A stretch of DNA of 64,000 bases from an uncultured Prevotellaceae bacterium (lineage in GTDB: Bacteria; Bacteroidota; Bacteroidia; Bacteroidales; Bacteroidaceae): assembly GCA_902800495.1 (NCBI GenBank), contig CADCET010000009.1:48961-112960 (forward strand), read 5' to 3'. Below are positions 1-8,442 of the stretch, piece after piece. A program made the position numbers and the translations under genes. The first letter of the stretch is position 1, and each line of letters starts with the position of its first letter. A model generated the notes under the pieces. That model was not told the origin of the DNA. It did no database searches and saw only the letters and a program-made list of their open reading frames with translations.

Positions 1-1714
1 ACACTAACGTATGGACGGGCAGTCCGTAGAACGGCGTGTTGGCTATCTTACGGTCGAGACTTGTTGGTGTCCAGAGGGCAGCGGGGATGTCGCTGTCAAT
101 CCAGCGGAGTGTGGCGCAGCCGGCAAAGGCGTCGTTTCCGATACCTGCGACCGTGAACGTCATATCCTTGTCGGCAATGGTACTGGTCATCTCCTCAGGA
201 ATCTTTGCTGACGTGCTGGCGGGGGCGATGGCGGGGTTGTCGTCCTTGTCACGGGAAACGATGACCGTGCCCGGTACGACGGATCCTGTGGGTGACTCTG
301 CGGCAACGGGATAGCCCGGGGCGGTCACCAGCAAGGTGACGGCAGGCATATCTGTCGGCGTGACGGTCTGGTATTGGTTGACGACATAGAAAGCCTTGTT
401 GATCTCGCCGGAATATTTCGGTGCCTTACCTGCTACCTTCACCCAGTACTTACCTTCTGCTGTCATGGCTGACAACGTTGTGGCTGTTGTGCCGATATCG
501 TATTTGTCCGTGCCGTCGCCACCCTTGCAGGGATAGTATGTCAACGTGTAGTCTGTGCCCTCAGTCAGTGTTTGATTTGTCTTGTTGTCCTTCACTTCTA
601 AATTGAAGGTGCTCAGACCCGTTGTACCTCTGAGAATCTGCTCAGGCAGGTCGAAATGAATGCCGCTGAGGCTCTCAGCCATCGACATAGGCTTCGTGAC
701 GTCGAACAGTTTCGTGATGGTGCCTTGGTAGTTGCCCTTACCAACCATGACCAAAGTGTAGCGTCCCTGGTCAATCACACGCTGTGTAGATGTCGACGTG
801 CTGGTCGGCGTGACATACCAGTCGTAGTCGACGCCGTCTACGAGTGTCTTGCTACCTAACTTCAGCGTGAATATGCTCATAGGGTTGAGCTGTCCTCCCG
901 TCCAGTCGATAGACGGGGGAGTGGTGCCAGAGGTGGAGGTGATGTTGACGGTGCTCATGTCTGCCGCCTTGATGGTCACGTCGGCATACATCGAACCCGT
1001 GATGTCTTCAGATCTTGATGTCAGCTTGATACCGCCAGGATAGATGCCGCTTGTCTTTCCGTCGCAAGGTGCTACGTATGACCAGTCAAAGTCTGAGGCG
1101 GGTATCGTTTCGCCTGTTGTCTTGTCCTTCACCTTGATGACGGGTGTCGCTACACCATCGGGATTGTAGTTTGCGGTGACGATGACGTTGTAGTTGTTAG
1201 CATTCAGCGGCTTCGAGTAGAAAATCTTAAAGTATTCGCCGCGGAAATTGTCGTCAATCTTATAGATAGTGAAATTAGTCGAATTACCTATCCAGTCGAT
1301 GGTGCGCAGATTCTTTGATGAGCGGCTGCTGTTATGGCTGATGCTGGACGGCGTAATCGACGTACCACCATTGGAGGAGTAGTAAAGCGTTCCGTTATCC
1401 GTATAGGTACTCTGGTCGGGCTTACTGCCGTCACGTTGTCCAGGGCCGGTAATGAACACGCGAATCATCTTGTAGTCGCTATTCGACCTGAACTGCACTT
1501 TCTGCCAGTTGCCTTCTCCGTTAGAACCCCAGTATTCCTGTGAGTCATCGTCTTCTGTCCAGTATGTGACAGAGAAGTTGCCGTTCAAGTATGTACGTGT
1601 GGATCCCGACGCCCAGTAGGAGCGTGTCTCAATCCAGCCTGTGTCGTACCTGTAAGCTGCATGAGCGTTTCCGAGTGCCATCAGGCTTAGTAGTGTGATA
1701 ATTGTTTTCTTCAT
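1..1714 (-). CDS. Secreted BspA-like surface protein (C-terminus beyond window)
   Basis: The frame is open from an ATG at 1714 to the window edge (571 codons, no stop seen). The N-terminus, MKKTIITLLSLMALGNAHA, is a signal peptide with a likely cut after AHA. The middle holds Ig-like modules, each ending in a G-x-x-x-Y-x-G stretch followed by a short beta strand (for example GKGNYQG). The last visible part (CATLRWIDSD, TSLDRKIANTPFYGLP) matches the LRR_5/BspA leucine-rich type and closely resembles the equivalent part of the next gene upstream. Role is inferred as an exported adhesin-like protein, probably a type IX secretion substrate; the sorting tail would lie outside the window. Confidence 0.8.
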   Translation of the reverse strand, partial: MKKTIITLLSLMALGNAHAAYRYDTGWIETRSYWASGSTRTYLNGNFSVTYWTEDDDSQEYWGSNGEGNWQKVQFRSNSDYKMIRVFITGPGQRDGSKPDQSTYTDNGTLYYSSNGGTSITPSSISHNSSRSSKNLRTIDWIGNSTNFTIYKIDDNFRGEYFKIFYSKPLNANNYNVIVTANYNPDGVATPVIKVKDKTTGETIPASDFDWSYVAPCDGKTSGIYPGGIKLTSRSEDITGSMYADVTIKAADMSTVNITSTSGTTPPSIDWTGGQLNPMSIFTLKLGSKTLVDGVDYDWYVTPTSTSTSTQRVIDQGRYTLVMVGKGNYQGTITKLFDVTKPMSMAESLSGIHFDLPEQILRGTTGLSTFNLEVKDNKTNQTLTEGTDYTLTYYPCKGGDGTDKYDIGTTATTLSAMTAEGKYWVKVAGKAPKYSGEINKAFYVVNQYQTVTPTDMPAVTLLVTAPGYPVAAESPTGSVVPGTVIVSRDKDDNPAIAPASTSAKIPEEMTSTIADKDMTFTVAGIGNDAFAGCATLRWIDSDIPAALWTPTSLDRKIANTPFYGLPVHTLV

Positions 1715-1755
1715 ATCATTCGTTGATTTTCTTGATTCTTCTCTCTTCAATGACA

Positions 1756-1793
1756 AAGGCAAGAGCAGCGATAGAGTTTTCTGCCCTTGCCTT
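1756..1793 (-). terminator. Hairpin after the GLUG/BspA gene
   Basis: AAGGCAAGGGCAG and CTGCTCTTGCCTT (minus-strand sense) can form a stem of about 13 bp with a 12-nt loop, 80 nt after the stop of the gene ending at 1873. The following T-run is poor, so termination strength is uncertain. Confidence 0.5.
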
Positions 1794-1872
1794 TTCTGTT
1801 GTAACGATTCAGCTGATGGCTGACAGTTGTGATGTATCGGATGTGGCTCTTGCCTCACCCTGTGGTTGTAAT

Positions 1873-4674
1873 TTACTTCACAATAGTCTTCTTGCCGTTG
1901 ACGATGTAGAGACCATTACGCTGTGGAGCGCTGACCTTGCGGCCCTGAACGTCGTAGAACTCAGCCTTGTCATTGGCGTCAATCTGCAGACCCTCGATAG
2001 CTGTCGTGCTGCCGTCGGCGTTGGTGAAGACAGTGTAGAGACGAGAGGGTGATGCAGCGGTCTTGATGTAAGCACGCATCGGCAGGACACATGGTCCAGG
2101 ATAATCTGTGGCTGTACACTTATTCCACACGTTGTCCTTCTGCATGATGTACATATCTGTCGTACCTGTAAGATACTCCATCGTGCCAAGCATATCGAAC
2201 TTCTGCTCTCCAGATTTTGCACTGGATGTAATAACAGACGTATAATTTATGTATTTACTCGGAGACGTCAACGCCTTGTCGTAAGTTTGGGCAACCTTAG
2301 CGCCAGTTGTGTTTAAGATCTGTCCGCTTTCGGAAGGAATGATCAATAATTGGCCTTTAGCAGGGATGGGGTTGGTTGTATACTCTTCAAAGCCTACGAC
2401 ACCATCAAAGCTCTCTGAACCAATGGTCGTTGCTCCCTTTGAGTAATACAATTGGTAAGCCTTGAACTTACTCGACTGAGGCATCTCGTAAGGCAGACTG
2501 ATGGTGTAACCCTGCTGCTTACCACTGACAGTAGCATTCAGCTTACGCGTGTTCGTGACTGTATTGGCAGTGAACGCAATCGGGTTCTGGAAGCCCCACT
2601 TAGCATTGAAGGCTTTCTCTGTGGCGTCGGCACCTTCGAAGCCCTGCTGATTGCCCTCAGTGTCGTCGTAAATCTTCAGTACGTCGCACTGGTAGTTATC
2701 TACAGCAACTTTATAGACGTAGTTCTCGCCTTCAACGGTAGAGCCGTTGAGGAAGATAAGCGAGCGCTTGTTGATACCCTTGAACGGAGCAGCTGTAGCT
2801 GTGCGGCTTAAGGTTGTCGGTACGAAGCCCGTAGCCTCAGAAGCATCAATCCAGTGCAGGTTTGTTGCGCCGTCGAAAGCACCATCGGTGATGCTGGTGA
2901 TAGAAGAAGGCAACGTCACGCTGTTGATGACAGTAGCGTTCAGTGCTTCGACACCTGTCACGTTGAAGGTCAGGGCATCAATGGGCTTCATCGTTGCAGG
3001 CACGATGACGTCTGTGCCGTCAGTAGTGCCGGTGTAACCCTTGACATTCACGTTGTTCGTCTTGTCAATAAGACCATACTGAATCTTGGTATCTGCACCT
3101 GTCGTCACGTCTGTCATTGTAACTGGTACGATGTAATAATCTCTCAGGAACTCTTCTGAGTAAATGCCAATACCTTCGATTTTGACTGTAACTTTCGTCA
3201 CAGCGGTTTCGCTACCGGTAGGAGCAGTCAATGAATAATCGCTGGCGCCTTCTGGTTTGTACCACAGCTTGTAGTCAACGCCCTGAATCAGCTCTTCGCC
3301 GAAATCATAGACATTGAAGGCTGAAGGCAGCGCAGACCCCGTCCATGTACGTGCGGGCAGTAAGTCCGTGGCATTTGGGGTTGCCGGGTCTGTAGTGATT
3401 TTGACAACTGCTGATGCTTTCGTGGGATCGATAGACTTGCAAATGGTGAAGTCAGCATAGACATAGCCAAAGTATGTGCCTTTACCAGTAATCTTTATAC
3501 CGTGAGGATAGACGCCCGGCAGAATCAGTTCGTCGTAAGTCACTGTATAGTCAGTGCTTGAATCCAGCGTTGTGCTACCTATCTTAACAACGATAGTTGA
3601 TGGCGTCTTTTGGGTACCATCGTAGGTGTCCCAGCGCTGCTCAGTTGACCCATTCAACAGATAGATAGTCGCGGCAGAGATGTCGTTACCAGCTTGTGTA
3701 ATGCCTGGATATTCAGTACTTCCTAAACTTGCAGGTGCATTATAGCCGCGAGCATAATTGGAAGGATTAATACTAACATTCGCGAGCGTCCATGTTCCAC
3801 CATTGTTAACTTTAATCCATCTGGTGTTAGAAATGTCATAATAGTACACTTCAACGTCATTCGAATAAGTGTTGTTTCCAACAGATTTATCGGTAGTATT
3901 ATCAAATTCGCCAATGATAGCACCTACGCCAACGGCTTTTCCGTAAACTTTCGTGCCACCGAAAACGGTACAGTTCAAGACGGAACATACTCCGTTCAGA
4001 CGTCCTACGATGCCACCGGCACCGTTACAATACAGACTTCCGCCACCGCCTCTTGTTGTGCCATTAATAGTACAACCGTTAACAGCGCAACCTATGATTT
4101 TTGTTTTATTAACGGTACCTGCAATACCACCAATCAGGCTGAAGTCAGCAGATTCAGCTGCTGTACAAGTAATGGTACTGTTGATGACATTACAATTTTG
4201 GATAATGTTGTCTTTGTCTGCGTCAGGAAAAGCGCGTGCAACGATACCGGCAACGCGGTGACCCTTACCAGAAATTGTGCAGTCTTCAAGATTCAAGTTC
4301 TTGATGGTAGCACCCTCTATGCACTGGAAGAGTCCTGCCTGCTGTACATTTTCGCTTACAATCTTCAGGCCCTTAATGGTAAAGCCCTGACCGTCGAAGA
4401 TACCCTTGAAGGGATTCAGCGAACTGTCGTCATCAGGAACAGCGTCATTCGTCGGGTCCTGCAGCAGTCCGATACCGTATGCCCATACGGTAGCGGTGGC
4501 GTCGATATCGGCAGTCACAAAGATGGTATCACCTGCATAGTTTTTCTCGCCACTGTAGACACAGTCGCGGAACATGACCAGATCTGCCAGATTGTTGATA
4601 TAGAATGTACCTGCCCACGACGTGCTGACGCCAACTGTCAGCAGGCAAAGTAATGTTAATATAGTCTTTTTCAT
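1873..4674 (-). CDS. Secreted GLUG/BspA-repeat surface protein with sorting tail
   Basis: 933 residues. Signal peptide about 1-21 (ends STSWA). Residues about 85-270 carry beta-helix/GLUG-like repeats (GIFDGQGFTIKGL, GGIAGTVN, GGIVGRLNG). Ig-like modules with G-x-G-x-Y-x-G follow at about 340-540, then a BspA-type leucine-rich stretch (SVTLPSSITSITDGAFDGA) at about 580-610. The last 35 residues (FYDVQGRKV then GLYIVNGKKTIVK) are the usual Prevotella C-terminal sorting-like domain, pointing to type IX secretion. Starts 21 nt after the fimbrillin-like gene, so the two probably share a transcript. Function is inferred as an adhesin; the ligand is unknown. Confidence 0.88.
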   Translation of the reverse strand: MKKTILTLLCLLTVGVSTSWAGTFYINNLADLVMFRDCVYSGEKNYAGDTIFVTADIDATATVWAYGIGLLQDPTNDAVPDDDSSLNPFKGIFDGQGFTIKGLKIVSENVQQAGLFQCIEGATIKNLNLEDCTISGKGHRVAGIVARAFPDADKDNIIQNCNVINSTITCTAAESADFSLIGGIAGTVNKTKIIGCAVNGCTINGTTRGGGGSLYCNGAGGIVGRLNGVCSVLNCTVFGGTKVYGKAVGVGAIIGEFDNTTDKSVGNNTYSNDVEVYYYDISNTRWIKVNNGGTWTLANVSINPSNYARGYNAPASLGSTEYPGITQAGNDISAATIYLLNGSTEQRWDTYDGTQKTPSTIVVKIGSTTLDSSTDYTVTYDELILPGVYPHGIKITGKGTYFGYVYADFTICKSIDPTKASAVVKITTDPATPNATDLLPARTWTGSALPSAFNVYDFGEELIQGVDYKLWYKPEGASDYSLTAPTGSETAVTKVTVKIEGIGIYSEEFLRDYYIVPVTMTDVTTGADTKIQYGLIDKTNNVNVKGYTGTTDGTDVIVPATMKPIDALTFNVTGVEALNATVINSVTLPSSITSITDGAFDGATNLHWIDASEATGFVPTTLSRTATAAPFKGINKRSLIFLNGSTVEGENYVYKVAVDNYQCDVLKIYDDTEGNQQGFEGADATEKAFNAKWGFQNPIAFTANTVTNTRKLNATVSGKQQGYTISLPYEMPQSSKFKAYQLYYSKGATTIGSESFDGVVGFEEYTTNPIPAKGQLLIIPSESGQILNTTGAKVAQTYDKALTSPSKYINYTSVITSSAKSGEQKFDMLGTMEYLTGTTDMYIMQKDNVWNKCTATDYPGPCVLPMRAYIKTAASPSRLYTVFTNADGSTTAIEGLQIDANDKAEFYDVQGRKVSAPQRNGLYIVNGKKTIVK

Positions 4675-4695
4675 ATCTGATCTCTCCTTATTTGC

Positions 4696-6033
4696 TTATT
4701 TATGGATGCGGCTGTAAGACGGTTCGGTAGCGGTACCGCCGAGCGTCCATACCTCGTGCATCAGGTCGTAGTCCTTGCCGAGAGTCAGAGCGATACCCTG
4801 CATTTTGCCTTCCAGGTTGTTGTCTAACTCGAAGGTCTTGCTGGTGGCCTCTGCGGGGGCAGTTCCTATTGCCGGTTTGTAGATGTCAGGGCCGAGGATG
4901 TGTACGCGGTAGTAAAGCGTCACTGTAGCTGTAGCCTTCGGTTGTCCGGCAATCTGCAGGGGGATGTAGAACAGACCGTCACCCTCGATGCTTTCTGCAG
5001 CGGGAACACCGTCAGCTGCTGCTGCTGCATTTAGGTAGTGGATATGCTTAGGATCAGAATTGGGGGCGATGCTCAGGTCTGTACTGGGTGTACCGTCGAA
5101 CGTCAGCTGATTAGCAGGCTTGAACATATTTAGATAGGTACGGGTGGTTGTCAACTCACCGCTGATAATCTCTTTCCAGTTGGCAGAGCCGTCGGCGCTG
5201 TTCAGGATGAGACGAGCCTTGTTGGTCAGGTTCTTATACTCTATCTTGATACCCTCGACGATAATTTCGGAATAGTTCTTAATCAGACCATTCAGCTCAC
5301 CACTCGTTCTGATGGTGATCTTGTTGCCGATGCTGGCCAAGGCGTGCTTCATTGTGAACTGCACCTTGTGGTTAATCAGCTTGGCGGCCGGGTTGGCCTC
5401 GTTATCCCAGTTTGTTACGTCCGTCCAAGGCTCGTAAGTGTAGGGAGCAGAACTGCCTATACGCCTCGTGCCGAAGAGCAGGTCAATCTGGTTGGCATCT
5501 TCCGTCTTAGCCCAGTTGTTGGGATCGGGGTCAGTGTAATTCCACACGTCCCAGGGCTTCGAAGCCAAGCGGTAGTTAATCCAAGGATCGCCCGTCACAT
5601 TGTTGTCGCTGATGTCAGTGATGCACTTGTCGCTGGCCGGTGCTGCTTCGTAGGGAGCGTAAGCAAAGAAACTGAGGTATTCGGGCACCTCTGCCAAAGC
5701 ATTGGGCCAGTACTTCAATGGGGCGTATCCCCAGGCTGTACCAGTGTAGGTCAGACTCTGATTCCACATGAAGTCAGGACTTACCGTGACATTTTCGTAC
5801 TTCAGCTTGCCTGTGTAAGAGGTAAAGACGCCGATTTTTCCTGCCTGCAGGGCAACATCATTGTAGATGGCGCCGCTGGCACGTGTTGCGTTCTCCACTT
5901 CGTCTCCGTTGAATTCGAAGGCGATGGCGTCTGTCGACGGCTGGTAGCCGTTGTTGCCGGCGATGTCTTCTGCATCGTTAGAGCATGCCGTGAGGAACAT
6001 GGCGCCAGCAAGTAATGTTAAGTATTTCTTCAT
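4696..6033 (-). CDS. Fimbrillin-family lipoprotein (third paralogue)
   Basis: 445 residues from the ATG at 6033. The open frame runs further upstream, but only this start gives a lipoprotein signal (MKKYLTLLAGAMFLTACSN, lipidated Cys after LTA). It shares fimbrillin landmarks with the two genes at 6630-10023: ATRASG near residue 47, an FMWNQS motif, LKYWPN, LSFFAYAPY and DLLFGTRR. It probably forms or decorates a surface fibre. It stands apart from the main fimbrial operon, next to a BspA-like gene. No clear -7 box lies directly upstream, so it may be read from the promoter at 6480. Confidence 0.85.
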   Translation of the reverse strand: MKKYLTLLAGAMFLTACSNDAEDIAGNNGYQPSTDAIAFEFNGDEVENATRASGAIYNDVALQAGKIGVFTSYTGKLKYENVTVSPDFMWNQSLTYTGTAWGYAPLKYWPNALAEVPEYLSFFAYAPYEAAPASDKCITDISDNNVTGDPWINYRLASKPWDVWNYTDPDPNNWAKTEDANQIDLLFGTRRIGSSAPYTYEPWTDVTNWDNEANPAAKLINHKVQFTMKHALASIGNKITIRTSGELNGLIKNYSEIIVEGIKIEYKNLTNKARLILNSADGSANWKEIISGELTTTRTYLNMFKPANQLTFDGTPSTDLSIAPNSDPKHIHYLNAAAAADGVPAAESIEGDGLFYIPLQIAGQPKATATVTLYYRVHILGPDIYKPAIGTAPAEATSKTFELDNNLEGKMQGIALTLGKDYDLMHEVWTLGGTATEPSYSRIHK

Positions 6034-6217
6034 ACGTTTATATATTTTGTTATTTTTTATTTCTTCATTTGGGGCTGCCATTAATGGCTGCATCTTGTGA
6101 CAGTCGAAACTGTCGTTTTCTTCTCCCTCATTTTCGCCTTGCGGCAGGGCAGGGGACAGAACCCGTTTGGTAATGGATAATTGACAATGGATAATTGACA
6201 ATTATGTTGTTGGCACA

Positions 6218-6254
6218 GAAAAAGCAGCCTTGGTCTTTCGGGCCGAGGTTGCTG
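6218..6254 (-). terminator. Rho-independent terminator or attenuator before the fimbrillin-like gene
   Basis: On the minus strand AGCAACCTCGG pairs with CCAAGGCTGCT (two non-canonical pairs) and is followed directly by TTTTT. It lies between the 37-residue gene and the fimbrillin-like gene at 6033, so it either ends the small transcript or gates read-through. Confidence 0.65.
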
Positions 6255-6337
6255 TACAGGATTTCTTAACGACAACTAAGACAACTAAAACAACTTTTGT
6301 TCAGGATTGTCTGATGTAGGAAACTTTTGAATTTCGC

Positions 6338-6451
6338 TTATTCCACCGTTGCGCTTTTTTGCTCACTACGTTTGTCTAAATAAATAGCGACCATAGAACC
6401 AATAATTGCTATTCCTAAAATAGCGATTGATACTAATACCGTGTTATTCAT
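6338..6451 (-). CDS. Small single-span membrane protein, 37 residues
   Basis: ATG at 6449-6451, stop TAA at 6338-6340. The peptide begins MNNTVLVSIAILGIAIIG, one hydrophobic helix of about 20 residues, and ends in a charged tail (YLDKRSEQKSATVE). AGAAAGGGAA, 5 nt before the ATG, could act as a ribosome binding site, and a good -7 box lies 28 nt upstream at 6480-6487. A promoter, binding site, membrane helix and terminator in a row argue that it is real. Family not recognised; function unknown. Confidence 0.6.
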   Translation of the reverse strand: MNNTVLVSIAILGIAIIGSMVAIYLDKRSEQKSATVE

Positions 6452-6479
6452 TTTCTATTCCCTTTCTGCGTTCACGGTG

Positions 6480-6511
6480 CAAAGATAGGGAAAATCTGGG
6501 AAACGTGCAAG
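6480..6511 (-). promoter_or_regulatory. Bacteroidetes promoter of the 37-residue gene
   Basis: TATCTTTG (6480-6487) matches the -7 consensus TAnnTTTG. A TTG lies about 26 bp upstream (6508-6510), the usual place for the -33 element. Confidence 0.6.
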
Positions 6512-6579
6512 TTTTCCGTTGTTTTTCCTGTGCCAGCGATGTCAAAGAGCGCTTTTCAGCTTTGTTTTTTCTTTTTTGA

Positions 6580-6616
6580 AAAAGAGAGGCCGCCGCCCTT
6601 TTGCGGCGGCTTCTCT
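6580..6616 (-). terminator. Strong terminator of the fimbrial operon
   Basis: GAGAAGCCGCCGC / GCGGCGGCCTCTC stem with a 6-nt loop, followed by TTTTT on the minus strand, starting 14 nt after the stop of the last fimbrillin gene. Confidence 0.9.
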
Positions 6617-6629
6617 TGTATACAGAGGT

Positions 6630-8384
6630 TTAAGGAAGCACGTTAGAGGGGAGCTCAACGTCTACGTCAGCCGTTGAAGTATCCCAAGGCTCAACAGAAG
6701 CCTCGAACTTAACGCTGGTCATGCCGAGGATGATGTTGATGTTGTAACCCTTACCAGGCTCCATAGGTGTAGCAGCACCGAAGATCTTGTCGCTGGTCTT
6801 GCTGATGATGTTCTGGGTGGTAGAACCGTGAGTCAGACCGTCAGACAGGAATCCTGCCAGAGCAGCGTCCTTCGTCTCCACGTCGTAGCAAATCTCGATG
6901 TCGATATCGTCACCAGTAGGAATGACGAAGATCGGCGTGGTGGGCTCGCCACCAGCGAAGAGGTTCACCTTCTTGTTGGTGACACCAGAGGTCTTGCCGC
7001 TGGGCCAGATAGCCTTACTGTAGTTCTCGACGATGTCGGGGTTCAGACCGGCGTTCTCCTCGTTCTTGTCAAGGCCATTGTATGTACCCTCCTTGCCGTC
7101 CTTACGACCGTCGTTGAAGGTAGTGGTGGTGTAAGCCAGAGAGGTCTGACCGTCGTAAGCCTTCCACAGAGGCTCGCCAGCAGTGGTGTTGTTCAGGTTC
7201 AGGGCACCCTTCATCACGAAACCGCCGATCTTCACGTAGCGGACGTAGATGCGGGTCTCGTTGCTGTTGATCTCCTCGCTGGCAGCATCAGTTGTAGCGT
7301 AGGCCGTCGGTGTCTCCTTGTCAGAAACATACTGGATGTTGACGTTCAGCTTTGACAGAGCGTGCTTCAGGTTCCAGTTCAACTTGTTGTTAACAGGGTC
7401 TACCGGCTTAATCATGTTAACGAAAGGCATGCCAATTGTGTTCTGGACATTGGTGTTAGCCACGATTGACTTATAGTCGGTAGCGTTAGCAGCAACACCC
7501 CAGAGGAGGTCAACTGAAGTAGAAGGATTGGTGTCAACCACGTACTTCACAACAGGATCACCACCGTCGGTGTTCTTCGGCAGCTTGGTGATGTTCTTAC
7601 CCTGAACCTGCTCCTTCCAGAGCTCGTCGAGAGCAGCCTTAGCCTCATCAACAGTTGCAACGCCTAAGTATTCCTGATAGGTAGCCAGGTCTGTGACAGG
7701 AGTGGCTGTGCCAAGGTAATACTCTGTAGTAAGGGCAGCGATTGCGCCCTCAACTGTGGCAATATCACCAGCGGTATAAGCGGTACCGTTATCGAAGTTC
7801 CAAGCGTTAACAATTGCTGCGTCATCATCGGCGATACCCTTGTACTCTACATAATTGGCGCGTGTGTTAGCAACCTTCGTCTCATACTTGACATACTTAA
7901 TGCCGAGTGAAGCAGCATAGGCGTCATATTCAGCATCTGTTGTCATTTCCTCGAGTACGGGAATACCAGTCTCGTTCACTACGTCGATATAAGGAGCGTA
8001 TGTGAAGAACGATACGTAGTCGGTGTTGGTTGAGTTAGCACCAGTACCGAACTCGTTGGGCCAATACATCACGGGGTTGTACACCCAGCCGCTACCAGGA
8101 TTGGTAACCTGTGTGTTGTACATGAAGTCGGGCTTTGAAGACTCTGAGTTGTAAGTCTCGTCGTCAGTGTAGTATGCAAAGACACCAAAGCCAACAGTAC
8201 CAATATTAGCGTTGTCAAGGGCACCAGCAGCGCCAGCACGTGTCACGTTACGCGGTGTATAGACGCTGAAGTTGATAGGAGCACCGTCAGCGTTCTGCTG
8301 AGCGGTTTCCACGCTTGCCAGCTCGTCACTTGAGCAAGCTGTCAGCAATGCAGCGGCAGCTGCGAATAAAAATATCTTTTTCAT
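6630..8384 (-). CDS. Fimbrillin-family lipoprotein with a large insertion
   Basis: 584 residues. The lipoprotein signal MKKIFLFAAAAALLTACSS is identical to that of the next gene upstream (8443-10023), so the two are tandem duplicates. Shared landmarks are NVTRAG (46-51), PDFMYN (85-90), VMYWPNE (105-111), VSFFTYAP (124-131) and VDLLWGVA (291-298). Residues about 146-262 have no counterpart in the paralogue; they look helical and acidic (AEYDAYAASLG, VDEAKAALDELW). Predicted to be an exported structural subunit of a fimbria-like fibre. Last gene of the operon, followed by a strong terminator. Confidence 0.9.
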   Translation of the reverse strand: MKKIFLFAAAAALLTACSSDELASVETAQQNADGAPINFSVYTPRNVTRAGAAGALDNANIGTVGFGVFAYYTDDETYNSESSKPDFMYNTQVTNPGSGWVYNPVMYWPNEFGTGANSTNTDYVSFFTYAPYIDVVNETGIPVLEEMTTDAEYDAYAASLGIKYVKYETKVANTRANYVEYKGIADDDAAIVNAWNFDNGTAYTAGDIATVEGAIAALTTEYYLGTATPVTDLATYQEYLGVATVDEAKAALDELWKEQVQGKNITKLPKNTDGGDPVVKYVVDTNPSTSVDLLWGVAANATDYKSIVANTNVQNTIGMPFVNMIKPVDPVNNKLNWNLKHALSKLNVNIQYVSDKETPTAYATTDAASEEINSNETRIYVRYVKIGGFVMKGALNLNNTTAGEPLWKAYDGQTSLAYTTTTFNDGRKDGKEGTYNGLDKNEENAGLNPDIVENYSKAIWPSGKTSGVTNKKVNLFAGGEPTTPIFVIPTGDDIDIEICYDVETKDAALAGFLSDGLTHGSTTQNIISKTSDKIFGAATPMEPGKGYNINIILGMTSVKFEASVEPWDTSTADVDVELPSNVLP

Positions 8385-8442
8385 AATTGTTACTTTTTTC
8401 TTTTTGTTAAAACTGATGTTTTTACTTGCTTAAATGAGTCTA

